Shown: positions 1 through 10,648 of the stretch, piece after piece
Layout: the number at the start of each line of letters is the position of its first letter
Position numbering within the stretch: position 1 is the stretch's first letter
Origin: Pseudo-nitzschia pungens
Lineage: Eukaryota > Bacillariophyta > Bacillariophyceae > Bacillariales > Bacillariaceae
Assembly (NCBI GenBank): GCA_037355855.1
Contig: CM074766.1
Location: 3,224,001-3,288,000, forward strand
Direction: 5' to 3'
Length of the DNA stretch: 64,000 bases
Made by a program: the position numbers and the translations under genes
Notes under the pieces: model-generated
Database searches by the model: none
What the model saw: the letters and a program-made list of their open reading frames with translations, nothing else
Told to the model about the DNA's origin: nothing

Positions 1-375
1 ATCCAGTCCCAGTTGTGCCATTAGATCGGATCCTATAATCATGTCATAGGGTACTTCCTCATGGTGATGATACTCATCCACTTGGAAGGTCCATTTGATG
101 GTCTTGGAGTTTGAAAATTCTATCAGCCTTAGTCCCACTGAAGCCGCAGACTTGGTTCTGAACTTGCCTCCATATGTGTTGTAGGTGACAGATCTTTGGT
201 CTCGGTTCGTTAGTTGACTTCGGTTGACAAAGTGCCTTAGTATGATGGATTTGGAGCACCCGGAGTCGAGTAGGCCCCGGAGCATCCTCCCCCTTCCCTT
301 GTGGTCCAATACCTCCACACAGACGTCCGCAAATCGATTGATTATGCGTGGTCCGGTGTGGATGGTATTGGCCAT
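1..375 (-). CDS. Retropepsin-like aspartic protease, start of pol (partial)
   Basis: This frame opens with an ATG directly after the gag TGA and stays open to the window edge (125 codons). Two aspartic-protease signatures are visible: LLDSGCSKSII near codon 50, containing the catalytic DSG, and YDMIIGSDLM near the edge, the usual hydrophobic-hydrophobic-G flap-proximal motif. The frame is the same as gag, so pol could be made by TGA readthrough or by reinitiation at the adjacent ATG. The protease would cut the gag-pol polyprotein during particle assembly. Reverse transcriptase and integrase are expected to the left, outside the window. Confidence 0.7.
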   Translation of the reverse strand, partial: MANTIHTGPRIINRFADVCVEVLDHKGRGRMLRGLLDSGCSKSIILRHFVNRSQLTNRDQRSVTYNTYGGKFRTKSAASVGLRLIEFSNSKTIKWTFQVDEYHHHEEVPYDMIIGSDLMAQLGLD

Positions 376-1815
376 TCAGTTGTGGGATCCTTTCTTTTTA
401 AAGGTCTTTCTGTACTTTCTTCTGTACTCTTTGAGTTCCCGTTCGGAGATGTCGATCTCGTCATCGGAGACTTCGTGGTCAGCTTGGGCCGTGGCCAGTA
501 CATAAGAGTACTCGTGGTTCGATAGGTTCCTTCCCCAGTGGGGTTTGGAGTGTTGCTCAGCGTCTGAGTCTTGTTCTTTTGCCACAAAATGCTCCTTGAG
601 CAAGTTGATGGTCTCCCGGTCGAACTTTCCCTTCTTGGGGGGTCCGCCGGTTAGTTTCCAGCATTTGCCGGCATGGACCTTGCCACAGGTCTTGCATAGT
701 TGTTTGTTGCTGTTGTCCATAGGGCGCTTCTTTTTGCCAGGGGATTTCCCGTGGTGGGTTCCTCCCCCAGATGCGGCCTTGGGGGTCTTCTTGGTGACAC
801 CGGTCTGCTTTTCGAGGTCGGTGATGCGTTGTTGCATTACTGCTTCCTTCCGGATGGTGAGTTCCAGATTTTCGAGCTTGTCGATAGTGGTGTTAAAGGA
901 GTGGGTGTAGAGGTCCCAACTAATGTGCTCCAGTTTCTCGCGTTGGGAGTGGGTCATGTTGGAATCCAGGATTTCCTTCATTTCTCCTTGGGTGAAACTT
1001 CTTGGTGTTTCCATTTGGTCACTGCCACATTCCCAGAGGCATTCTGGGAGGTAGCTTTGGAGTTCGGCCATTCGATTGGCCCAGGCTCTAATGCCATGTT
1101 TGAGGTCCACGCGCATGCCTCGCATGAATCGGCGGAGGACGATATACGAGCGCTTGCCGTGTTGGTCATTGCCAAAGATTTTGAGCTTGAGGGAATGCAT
1201 GCATTCCTCGATGACATCCTTTCTGTACTCCTGGGATTGGTAGTACTGGATGAGGGCGCTTGCGACCTTCTTCTTTGGGATTGGAGACTCGAGGTTGTCG
1301 GTCTCCGATTCTTTGTCCGATCTCGCCGTGGCTGTGTCGGTTTTGTCGGCGGTTGGAGATTTCTCCTTTGCCGTCTCCTTGGAGGCTCCCGTGGGAGTTT
1401 CGGTGGCGTCTTGCCCCATTGATAGTAGTATGTTTGCTTGGTCCCTTTGCTCGATCTCTTGGATCTTTTTCTGTACGTGTCTGGTGTGATGGACCTTATG
1501 GGTTGGTTCGGCCAAGTAGGTCCGCGCGAGCGTTCGCTGGACAAGTCCGAGTGCCTCAATAGAGAGGATTCTCTGTAGGACCTCCAATTTCTGGTCTCCG
1601 TTGAGTTTGTCATTGCCAGCAATTTTCTGGTCAAAGTCTCTCTTCCAGATAAGGAAGAGTTCTGGTCTTTCAGTACCATTGAGGACCTTCAGGTAGTCGC
1701 TGAATGCGATTCCACCTTGTTCGCTGTCTACATTCATCTTTACGGTGTTGGCGTCTTCCGGCCAGTCCTCCCGTGTGATGTTGAAAGGTTTCAGTTTGGT
1801 TCCTTTGGTCGCCAT
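376..1815 (-). CDS. Gag-like capsid/nucleocapsid protein of the Gypsy-like element, copy 1
   Basis: A 479-residue ORF starting MATKGTKLKPFN. The first two-thirds are mixed alpha-helical and charged, as in Gag capsids, with an acidic/Thr-rich linker around residues 135-175. A zinc knuckle of the form CKTCGKVHAGKCW sits near residue 375 and would bind RNA. The tail is basic (KYRKTFKKKGSHN). It ends at a TGA immediately followed by ATG in the same frame, an arrangement also present in copy 2. No frameshift or internal stop is seen, so this copy looks intact. The start is the first ATG after the leader and matches the start in copy 2. Confidence 0.8.
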   Translation of the reverse strand: MATKGTKLKPFNITREDWPEDANTVKMNVDSEQGGIAFSDYLKVLNGTERPELFLIWKRDFDQKIAGNDKLNGDQKLEVLQRILSIEALGLVQRTLARTYLAEPTHKVHHTRHVQKKIQEIEQRDQANILLSMGQDATETPTGASKETAKEKSPTADKTDTATARSDKESETDNLESPIPKKKVASALIQYYQSQEYRKDVIEECMHSLKLKIFGNDQHGKRSYIVLRRFMRGMRVDLKHGIRAWANRMAELQSYLPECLWECGSDQMETPRSFTQGEMKEILDSNMTHSQREKLEHISWDLYTHSFNTTIDKLENLELTIRKEAVMQQRITDLEKQTGVTKKTPKAASGGGTHHGKSPGKKKRPMDNSNKQLCKTCGKVHAGKCWKLTGGPPKKGKFDRETINLLKEHFVAKEQDSDAEQHSKPHWGRNLSNHEYSYVLATAQADHEVSDDEIDISERELKEYRRKYRKTFKKKGSHN

Positions 1816-2568
1816 GGTGATTTAATCAGCTGTTTATTAAGTTACTTTAGTTACACTATTTCTGTTATCTTTGCTGCTTGTGTTGAAATTGAGCAAAAAG
1901 TGATTGCTCAGTTCCTCCAGTCCTTTTGCTGGATTTTTACACTGTTCTCGTGATAACTCGTGTTGTAACTGATTTTCCCCCTGGTTTGTCCAGTGGTGGG
2001 AGTTGTTTCTCTCTTTAGTTCCCGGGAATCCTGTGGTTCTCCGGAGTTGTTTCTGTTTTTATTTTAATGGGATTCGATTCCCGTGGTTCTCCGGCGTTGC
2101 TTCTCTATTAAGCGTTCACCGGGCCGGTCCCACTTCCCGTTTCCCGTGGGATTGGTGGTGTTTAGGTATTCATTATATACCTTTCCGGATATCCGTATAC
2201 TTCGGTTTTGGTTGGCATCCCCTATTCGGTCTGTCCATCCACTCAGTGTTGGTCCAATTAGTCCACTCACTGGATTATGTGTCACTTTTTCGACACTTAT
2301 TTTATTATTTCTTTGTTCGATTGTTTCTGCTGTCGACCATGGTCCTGTTTAGGTACTTAGGTGTCTCTGTTGCTGCTGTTGCTCCCTTCTTTGGGCGCCA
2401 ACAGTTGCTGGGGTCGGTCTTCCTTGTGCTGCAGACACTGGATATCCTTCTCCCTGTTTTTGCTTCTCTGCGCCTCCATTTTTGGCAGTCTTTCGGTCTC
2501 GTCGGCGCCTTGGCCGATCAATCTCTTTCTGCTCATGGTCATCAGCGCTCAGCTTGATTTTAAAATCA

Positions 2569-2745
2569 TGCCATACCCCGGGTCTACTAGTGATTTAGAA
2601 AGTAGTAGTGATATGCAAATTGTGAGAGCTATTGATTAGTCTATTGCTATTGCTTTCCGGCAGTCTCCTGTATTCGGCGATAAGGAGACTCGCTAATCGT
2701 AATCCAATCACGAACGGATTCGTGACTGTATTCCGGTGCACGGCA
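2569..2745 (-). repeat. 5' LTR of Gypsy-like copy 1
   Basis: A 177 bp repeat with TGCC...GGCA ends. On the minus strand it starts TGCCGTGCACCGGAATAC and ends near GGGGTATGGCA. Related copies lie at 5014-5201, 5451-5626 (opposite orientation) and 22377-22565. The copies differ by several small indels, so the family is not all one age. Confidence 0.85.
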
Positions 2746-2851
2746 GTAGGCCCCGGAGCATCCTCCCCCTTCCTTTGTGGTCCAATACCTCCACACAGAC
2801 GTCCGCAAATCTGTTGATTATGCGGGGCCCGGTGTGGATGGTATCGACCAT
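2746..2851 (-). pseudogene. Protease start of copy 2, cut by copy 1
   Basis: Begins with ATG directly after the gag TGA, as in copy 1, and encodes the same segment (residues VCVEVLDHKGRGRMLRG are shared). It stops abruptly at the LTR of copy 1, before the DSG motif. It cannot give a protease in this state. Confidence 0.75.
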
Positions 2852-4270
2852 TCAGTTGTGGGATCCTTTCTTCTTGAAGGTCTTTCTGTACTTTCTTCTG
2901 TACTCCTTGAGTTCTCGTTCAGAGATATCGATCTCGTCGTCGGAGACCTCATGGTCAGCTTGGGCTGTGGCCAATACATAGGAGTATTCGTGGTTCAAGA
3001 GTTTCCTTCCCCAGTGGGGTTTGGAGTGTTGCTCATTGTCTGAGTCTTCTTTTGCCACAAAATGCTCCTTGAGCAAGTTGATGGTTTCCCGGTCAAATTT
3101 CCCCTTCTTGGAGGGGCCTCCGGTTAGTTTCCAGCATTTGCCGGCATGGACCTTGCCACAGGTTTTGCAGAGTTGTTTGTTGCTGTTGTCCATAGGGCGC
3201 TTCTTTTTGCCAGGAGACTTTCCATTTCCTCCCCCAGAAGTGACCTTGGAGCTCTTCTTGGCGCCGCCATTCTTCTTTTCTAGATCGGTGATGCGCTTTT
3301 GGAGTTCTTCTTCCTTCCGGATGGTGGTTTCCAGGTTTTTGAGCTTGTCGATGGTGGTGTTAAAGGAGTGGGCATAGAGGTCCCATCCAATGTGTTCCAT
3401 TTTCTCGCGTTGGGTGTGTGTCATGTTGGAATCCAACATTTCCTTCATTTCTGCCGGTGTGAAGCTGGTAGGTGCATCTACCGGGTCGTTGCCACATTCC
3501 CAGAGGCATTCTGGGAGGTAGCTCTGTAGTTCGGCCATTCGATTGGCCCAGGCCCGTATGCCATATTTCAGTTCTACTCACATCCCCCACATGAATCTGC
3601 GGAGGAGAATATACGAGCGCTTACCATTCGTGTCATTGCTGAAGATTTTGAGCTTGAGGACATGCATGCATTCCTCCATGACGTCTTTCCTGTACTCCTC
3701 TGATCGGTACTCCTCAGATTGGTAGTACTGGGTAAGGGCGTTTGGTACGCTTTTCTTGGGGATTGGAGAGCCGAGTTCCTCTGACTCTGTTTCCTCATCC
3801 GACTTTGCCGTAGCAGCCGTTTTGTCGGCTTCTGGAGTGGGTTTCTCCTTTGCCACCTCCTTGGTTGTACCAGAGGGAGGCTCTTTGGTTGTTTGGTCGA
3901 GTTTTTCGATTTCCTGGAGCCTTTCCTGGACCAGTTTGTTGTTGTGTATCTTGTGGTTTGGTTTGGCATAGTAGGACCGAGCCAGTGTCCTCTGTACAAG
4001 GGATAGTGCCTCATCGGAGAGAATCCGCTGTAGGACATCCAGTTTCTGGTCTCCTTGGAGCTTGTCATTGCCAGCAATTTTCTGGTCAAAGTCTCTCTTC
4101 CAGATGATGAAGAGTTCCGGTCTTTCAGTGCTGGTGAGGACTTTAAGGTAGTCGCTGAACAGGACGCCGCTCTTCTCGCTGTCTATGCTCATCTTCACAG
4201 TGGTGGCATCCTCTGGCCAGTCCTCTCGAGTGAAGTTAAAAGGTTTCAATTTGGTTCCTTTGGACGCCAT
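2852..4270 (-). pseudogene. Gag-like protein of copy 2, with an internal TGA
   Basis: Homologous over its whole length to the gag at 376-1815 and starting MASKGTKLKPFN. One in-frame TGA at 3575-3577 replaces the Arg found in copy 1 (RRFMRGMRVDL versus RRFMWGM-stop-VEL). The frame then continues unchanged to the zinc knuckle CKTCGKVHAGKCW and the TGA-ATG junction with pol. It also carries a small duplication (YRSEEYRSEEYRKD) and a shortened linker before the knuckle. CGA to TGA at a CpG is the simplest origin of the stop. Confidence 0.8.
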
Positions 4271-5013
4271 GGTGGGTTAATCAGTTTTCTATTTAATTTA
4301 GTTACACTATTTCTGTTATCTTTATTGTTTTTGCGCTTGAACTGAGCAAGAATGATTGCTCCAGCTCTACAATGTTTTGGTTTAGTTTTTCACTGTGCTC
4401 GCGATAACTCGTGTTGTAACTGATTTTGGTTCCATCCACTTTGGTGGTGGGAGTTGTTTCTCTCTTTAGTTCCCGGGAATCCTCTGGTTCCCCGGAGTTG
4501 TTTCTGTTTTTATTTCGTGGGAATCGATTCCCGTGGTTCTCCGGCATTGCTTCTCTATTAAGCAATCACCGGGCCGGTCCCACTTCCCGTTTTCCCGTGG
4601 GATTAGTGGTGTTTGGGTATTTGTTATATACTTTTCCGGATATCCGGATATTTCGGTTTTGGTTGGCATACCCTCTTTGGTCTGTCCACCCACTCAGTGT
4701 TGGTCCAATTAGTCCACTCACTGGATTATGTGTCACTTTTTCAGCACATATTTCTGTATTTTTTGATTATTTCTGTTGTCGACCATGGTCCTGTTTAGGT
4801 CCTTAGGTGTCTCTGTTGCTGCTGCTGCTCCCTTTAATGGAGCTAACAACTGCTGGGGTCGGTCTTCCTTAGTGCTGCAGACACTGGATATCCTTCTCCC
4901 TGTTTTGCTTCTCTGCGCCTGCATTTTCTGGCAGTCTTTCGGTTCCGTCGGTCCCTAGGCTGATCGGTCCTTTCTGCTCATGGTCATCAGCACTCAGCTT
5001 GATTTTAAAATCA

Positions 5014-5201
5014 TGCCATGCCCCGGGTCTACTAGTGATTAGAATAGTAGTGATATGCAAATTGTGAGCTCTATTGATTAGCCTGTTTGCTACAGTTCCA
5101 GCAGCCCTCTGAATCGGCGATTCTATCGGCTCGCTGATCTTTTTATCCTTATCCTTAATCCAGTCCCGAACGGGCTCGTGACTGTATTCCGGTGCACGGC
5201 A
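5014..5201 (-). repeat. 5' LTR of Gypsy-like copy 2
   Basis: A 188 bp LTR of the TGCC...GGCA family, similar to 2569-2745 and closest to the solo LTR at 22377-22565: both share the block around GCGCTCTGAATCGGCGATTC or its variant. Confidence 0.8.
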
Positions 5202-5450
5202 TTTGTTTATGTCTCTCAAAATTGCATTCTTGCTCATTGCCACTAGTACTTTCATTGGAGGTTTTGACCGGTTGCATCATGATGCTGACTAATTCCATGG
5301 GGGACAAACCAGAGCCACAGACTTCTAGAAAAGAACAACAAGTGTTACTGACAATTGGCTGACAAAGCACTGCAGATTCTGATTCTGGTCATTATGATCT
5401 TGGTTGGTTTGGGAAATAGACTTGAGTTCAAGTTCAAACAGCAACAACAG

Positions 5451-5626
5451 TGCCGTGCACCGGAATACAGTCACGAATCTACTCGTGATTGGAATACCAT
5501 TAGCGAGTCTCTTTATTGCCAATTACAGGAGACTGCTGGAAGCAATAGCAATAGACTAATCAATAGCTCTCACAATTTGCATATCACTACTATCGTAAAC
5601 ACTACTAGTAGACCCAGGGTATGGCA
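5451..5626 (+). repeat. Solo LTR of the Gypsy-like family, plus orientation
   Basis: A 176 bp LTR starting TGCCGTGCACCGG and ending GGGTATGGCA, flanked on both sides by the 5 bp repeat AACAG (5446-5450 and 5627-5631). No internal element sequence is attached, so it is an LTR-LTR recombination product. Confidence 0.85.
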
Positions 5627-5631
5627 AACAG

Positions 5632-7203
5632 CAACAACAGGGGACAGTTGGTACTGAAGCAATTAGGAGGTGAAATTTTGATCAACAAAAAGATCACCAA
5701 AAAGAACAAATGTTTGGCATCCATTGAGCAACTGAATTATTGATTCTTAGATTCCATTTTATGTTTATGTACCATTGTAGTCCGACAGAAGGCACTGCAG
5801 CTTTTTATGTGGATGAGAATTTGATTTATCTCCCTGTGTTTTCAGGAATGGTAAATTACATGTGTGAAGTTCCTTCAAAATATGTATTATGTATTCCGGG
5901 AATCACTCTCAATCGGAAAAGCGAGCACTTACCCCTCAAAATACTTACCTAACAATAAGGATTAATCTTACCGCAACCTTACTTCGTAAAGTTATAACGA
6001 TTGAGCATATTTTAAAACTGTCTCCAGTCTCCACCGAAGAAAAAAAAAGAGAGAGCACGAAGCGATTGCCGTCTCCCGTCTCCCGTCTGTCACAGTTTTT
6101 TCTAATGCCCAAGTAATAGTAGTAAGAGATAAGGACATCTCTGTGGACGACATTAAGGCTTACCTTCTTGTCGTTAGTAAGATTACGGATGAGTTCGAAA
6201 TCGGAAAAGTACGACTATGTAACTCTATCCCTAAATCGGTAAGTTTTTGTTCTTGGACAGAAGCTTCTCTAAACTGCAGAAGATGATGTGGTTTGATTGC
6301 CAGGGAGGTTGTGTGGCGCGCCAACACTAAGTTCTCTTCGGAAGTGCGTTTGATATTGATGACACGATCCAAATCCGTAGAAACTTACCATGCCTGTACC
6401 GGTATTAATTCATTCTGGTTTTGCAAAGATCGCGCCATCTGCTCCTGGAAATTCTTGTAGGTGAAGTACGTAGTAAAAACCTTACTCGTAGTACGTTGTC
6501 AGCTGACGTCTCAAAAAAGATTATTTTTTGAATCGAATCTACGGGTAAGATTTAAGGTTAGGTCCAGATGGATCTCATGAAAAGCATTTGTTGATGAGAA
6601 GAACTTCCCTGCGACAGCTTTTGATTCTTAGAAAGTTTCAAAATAGTGAACAGTGATTTTACCGTTGAAACGACGGTTTATGACGTCATAAGACGTCACA
6701 GGAAATAAGCCCGTACGACACAGGAGGGCATCAAGCCCTTCTTTTTTTTTCAAACGTATGAGTACGTTTATTCCTTTTTTTATGAATTCTAATCGTCAGT
6801 GACACGGACGTTTTTTCTTACATACGTACTTCAGATTTTTTGGTTGACCCATCCCATCTCCCTTTTGACGAACCAGAAAAAAATCAATGATTTTCCTCGA
6901 ACACCGATTTTTGACAACCACAACCTCTTTCTCACAAATCAAATTGGGAAATAAATAAATTCAATTAACAAGGTACGAGATGATCACTACCGTGGGGATC
7001 ATGACAGATCTGGTGACAGTACATGCATCGAAGACACTAGTTGGAGTTTCTGTGCACAGCAGTGACTTTGACGACCGGTGTCTCGACCATCTGCGCGAAC
7101 TTTGAGCTCTCTCTGAAATTTTGTGCATGATCATCATTGCCGCAGTGCTTCGTCGTCTACAAGGATCTCACGTTGCCACAATTTCTTGACTTGCATTCAA
7201 CAG
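5632..7203. other. Intergenic, no gene seen
   Basis: Short open frames only, without recognisable domains. Several TACCGTA/GTAAGATTAC-like short motifs occur around 6160-6500. The last few hundred bases should hold the promoter of the gene at 7204. No clear TATA box can be chosen by eye. Confidence 0.5.
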
Positions 7204-7584
7204 ATGAAGTTCGCTGTTTTCGCTATCCTCGCCGCCTCGGCCACCGCCTTCGCTCCTGTTTCTGTTTCCAGAGCTTCCACTGCCCTCAACCTTGAGTACG
7301 GTGAATACGACGGAAAGTTGTGGGACAATGACGCCAAGAAGGTTATCTACGACAAGTTCGACCCCAACGCCCCTCGTTCCGTCCTGAACTTCAACCCTTT
7401 CGAAACTTTCGAGGGAAACTCGCCTGATGCCTCTGGCTTCTACCCTGGCGAGACCGGATACAAGGACCCTGCACGTGGAGATGTCAGCTACGCCACCATG
7501 TTGATTGAGCGTAAAGAAATTGAGGAACGCCTTGCCAACCCTAAGCCTGGATACACTCCCGGATGCCCTGGATGCAAGAACTAA
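7204..7584 (+). CDS. Small predicted plastid-targeted protein, function unknown
   Basis: A 126-residue protein. The N-terminus (MKFAVFAILAASATAFAPVS) is a short hydrophobic signal peptide ending in TAFAP, the diatom ASAFAP-type motif in which the Phe after the cleavage site directs import into the four-membrane plastid. A short Ser/Arg transit region follows. The mature part, about 100 residues, is Gly/Pro/Asp-rich and ends in GYTPGCPGCKN with a Cys pair; it has no transmembrane segment. The start is the ATG that begins the signal peptide; an upstream in-frame extension from 7123 would bury it. A lumenal or stromal photosystem-associated role is possible, but I do not recognise the family. 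GC-rich codon use differs from the flanking repeats. Confidence 0.8.
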   Translation: MKFAVFAILAASATAFAPVSVSRASTALNLEYGEYDGKLWDNDAKKVIYDKFDPNAPRSVLNFNPFETFEGNSPDASGFYPGETGYKDPARGDVSYATMLIERKEIEERLANPKPGYTPGCPGCKN

Positions 7585-8460
7585 ATTTACGCTGTGGAGT
7601 TGCTAGGACTAATAATACAGTTATAAAATGTTGTTACCAATTTCGTCATGTCGGGGAAACCACAAGTTTTTGATTTGACTGATCTTCTCTTGACACCCTA
7701 AAGCGCGAGCTCTTTTCGACAACACGGGACAGTGAAGCTTAATTCTCTGAACAAGTCCAATGTGCAGCACGCTGAGATGAACAACACGGGCGATTGCAAC
7801 ACGTACGACTACACAAAGAGCACGAAAGGATGTTTCATTCGGAAGTCGGCAAGATTGACATCATGGACAAGATTGGTATCGTGAACCACGGCAGCGTGAC
7901 CGATAAATAATAGTCTGTGCACTTACCGTAGTCGAAAAGTCCTTGTTTGTCATGTACTAAGGTTTACTTCGTATCGTGTTTTTCATAAAACTCTTGTGAC
8001 CGGAAAGTTTCAAGAAGTGCCGGTGGGTAACTTACCGTAGAAGCAATCCCATCACGTTCTCGTTACCACAGGTACTCGGTACCAGTCAGTAGTAATGCTT
8101 TTGCACATCTGAAGTTCGAAATGAAGAACTTTCGTGGCAGACAAGGAAACGCAGGAACATATCTCCGCACCTCGATAACCCCCCATCCAAAAGTGAAGAC
8201 ACACTCTTTTAGGTCTTATTTCTCCTCCACAATCCTCTATTGGTTTAAGTTTTACCGTATTAATATCATTATTTATGTTGCTGTCTTCCCCCCTTACTAA
8301 GCTAATCTGTCGTAAAAAAATTGTGCGGATTATTGATTTGTACCACCGTAGGTAGGACATTGAAACACGTACCGGTAGGGTTTCAGTCCTCAACCCCCAG
8401 CCATACCGGTAGGATCGAATAGGTACGTACAAAGCGTAAGTACAAAGCGTAAGATACGAC
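7585..8460. other. Intergenic, no gene seen
   Basis: Contains the 3' flank of the plastid-type gene and ordinary spacer with a few TTACCGTA-like motifs. A 145-codon minus-strand frame at 8052-8489 runs into the Copia LTR and has no recognisable domain. Confidence 0.5.
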
Positions 8461-8465
8461 AATAA

Positions 8466-8698
8466 TGTTGAAGGAACAAGTAATATCACGCAAGTTGACA
8501 GACTTGTCCAGTCTCAAGAAGAAAATTAGATAAACTTCATAAACTAGATAATTTTCGAAGTGTAAGCATGTGCCTTGTTGTGCATCACACTTTACCTTCT
8601 TGTTAACGCTAGTGGTTCCTTTACCACATTACTAATTTTAATATTTGTTTCGTATGACGGGCTCCTGACAGACGGTTCGACCCATTTGATTCTCAACA
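8466..8698 (-). repeat. 3' LTR of the Copia element
   Basis: 233 bp, identical by eye to 31482-31714, with TG..CA ends and the AATAA target repeat outside. Confidence 0.92.
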
Positions 8699-8717
8699 CA
8701 CTCCTGCGACATTGGTT

Positions 8718-10648
8718 TCAGGTGACTACTTTGGTGTTACCTGCAATGTTGTCTTGGTGGGACCGGTTAGTCTTGGCCTTGTAGTACGCCTTCTTGTACT
8801 CGTTGTACTCTTGTTCAGAGATGCCAAGAATGGTGTTTCTAAACTTTCGGAACAATGATCCTTGTAGAGGTTTGGTGAAGTAGTCTGCAATCATTTGGTC
8901 TGTTGGCATGTATTCAATAGTCACCTCCCCCTTCTGTACCTGATCAGTCACAAAGAAGTACCGGATGTTGATGTGTTTTGTTCTCTTTCCACTGCTAGCC
9001 TTCCCATTCTTCTCTAAACGGATTGAGCTCGTGTTATCTTGATACAGTATGGTTGATCCATTTCCAAGTGCTGGATTCACTCCTTTCGAGGTATTGTCTG
9101 TCATGTGCTGGCCTTGCGCCATTAGGAACTGTCTTGCCCAGCATATAAACGACATGTTATCATCCACTCCAACAATTTCTGCTTCTGTAGAGCTTCTCGT
9201 ATTTAGCTTCTGCTTGGTTGATGTTGCCATTGCTCCCCCGCGACCAAATGTCATGAAACCTCCTGTGTGGCTTCTCATGTCCTCGTGCACTGCAAATGCC
9301 GCATCCACATGCCAGTATACATCCCCGGTTTCATCCCATCCCAGCACTAGTGGTAGGAATGGTGTCTCTTTCAGATAGGATAGGACGCGCTTCAGTTTCT
9401 TCCAATCATCTGTGTCCGGCGACTTGGTTCTTGTGCAGAGGAAAGCTATTGCTGTTTGTATGTCCGGGCGAGTCCGCTTGGCCATGAATAGTAACTTGGC
9501 AACATAGTGGTGATAAATCACTGCCTGGTCCTCCGATAACTTCTCACTTGATGCACTAATCTTAAAAAGATGGTCTGCAGCAGGCGTTACGGCCTCACAA
9601 CCATCCAAGTCCTTTGGTAGGTTCTGCAGGATCTCCTCCAGGTAGTCGAACATGCTGAACTTGACCACACCAGTTTCTGTGTAGTCGATGGTCATCCCAA
9701 CGTAGTCATGTATCTTCCCTCGTGTCTCAGTTAGTGGCGAAATCTGCCCATACACCTTGTTTAGGTCCTTGATGACGTTGGTTACCACTTCTGGGTCCTT
9801 GTGCGATATCTTCAGGTCATCCACATGCCAAACAATGGTACATTGCTCGTCATGATTATCTTATTCATTGTACATGCATCATAAGGGTTCCACTCAAAAC
9901 CCCAGTCCTTGAGAGTGCCTGATAGGTTCTCCCAGAAGAGGATTGCAGCTCGCATGGTGCCATATATGGCCTTTTCCGCCTTGGCACATAACATTTTCTT
10001 GCCGTGTCGGTCAATCAGGTGTGGTCTGTACATCTTAGGATCGATTCTGCACAGAAGTTCGGCCATGGTCCCATCCAGCCGAATGAACACGTCTTCCCCT
10101 TCCGGCATGTCTGTTTGTAGGAACGTGCCGGGGATATCGACCGTGGCCACATCTCGTCCTTCGATTGCATCGATAACACACGATAGCATTAATGCATGTA
10201 ATGAAACAGTGGGTGAGGCAGCATCTTCTTTGGCAATAAAGTCGCGTTGCTTTCTTCCATCAGCACAACCCCGGCCTTTTACCTTCCCTTCTCGTTTGCG
10301 CTTAAGAAACATTAGATACGGCAGAGCTTGTTGCACTTGCTCCTTGGTCATGCTCCGTGGGTCAACAACAGAACCCACTTTCCTGTCATGGAACTGTTGG
10401 AGTTCTTTTAGTACAGCGTCTACACCCTCATCACCGAAGATCCTCAGGCCTTGCTTTACACCATACTGTTTGGTAACTTGGCTGGCGTCAAGGTTGTTGT
10501 AGTTTTCAATGGCCGCTGCCACCAGTAAGACTGCCTCGTGGTCATTGCTGATTTTCTCCACTGCTGTGGAGAACCCAGCAGTTGTGAACAAACGGCTACG
10601 GCTTGTTGCCGCAAATCCATTGTTGGAGCCGTATTTGTTGTGTGTTCT
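8718..10648 (-). pseudogene. Copia reverse transcriptase and RNase H, frameshifted
   Basis: The first part (about 10648-9850) encodes the RT fingers and palm with DVATVDIPGTFLQTDMPEGE, where Copia RTs have the first catalytic Asp. The second part (9835-8718) resumes in another frame at WHVDDLKIS, the VDD box, and runs through the RNase H motifs (HVDAAFAVHEDMRSHTGG, NTRSSTEAEIVG, LYQDNTSSI, RTKHINIRYFFV). A one-base frame change lies just upstream of the VDD box, near 9845. A TGA at 10649-10651 separates this block from the integrase, in the same frame. Only the frame defects prevent a full RT. Confidence 0.85.

Larger units (their letters stand above)
1..2745 (-). mobile_element. Gypsy-like LTR retrotransposon, copy 1 (runs off the left edge)
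   Basis: Minus-strand element read from its 5' LTR (2569-2745) through a leader, a gag ORF (376-1815) and the start of a protease/pol ORF that continues past base 1. The leader between gag and LTR is about 750 bp and closely resembles that of copy 2. The LTR abuts the protease region of copy 2 at 2746, so copy 1 is inserted in copy 2. The five bases GTAGG at 2746-2750 should reappear beyond the missing 3' LTR. The Gypsy assignment rests on the zinc knuckle and the retropepsin-like motif; the RT lies outside the window. Confidence 0.8.
2746..5201 (-). mobile_element. Gypsy-like LTR retrotransposon, copy 2, interrupted by copy 1
   Basis: Same order as copy 1: 5' LTR 5014-5201, leader, gag 2852-4270, then the first ~35 codons of pol at 2746-2851. 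The pol frame is cut by the 5' LTR of copy 1 just before the catalytic DSG codons, so the rest of copy 2 pol must lie left of copy 1, outside the window. The first flank bases right of its LTR are TTTGT (5202-5206); its other TSD copy is not visible. Confidence 0.75.

Noticed and set aside
8052..8489. 145-codon minus-strand frame
   Set aside because: It crosses into the Copia LTR and TSD, has no domain, and no composition shift suggests coding.
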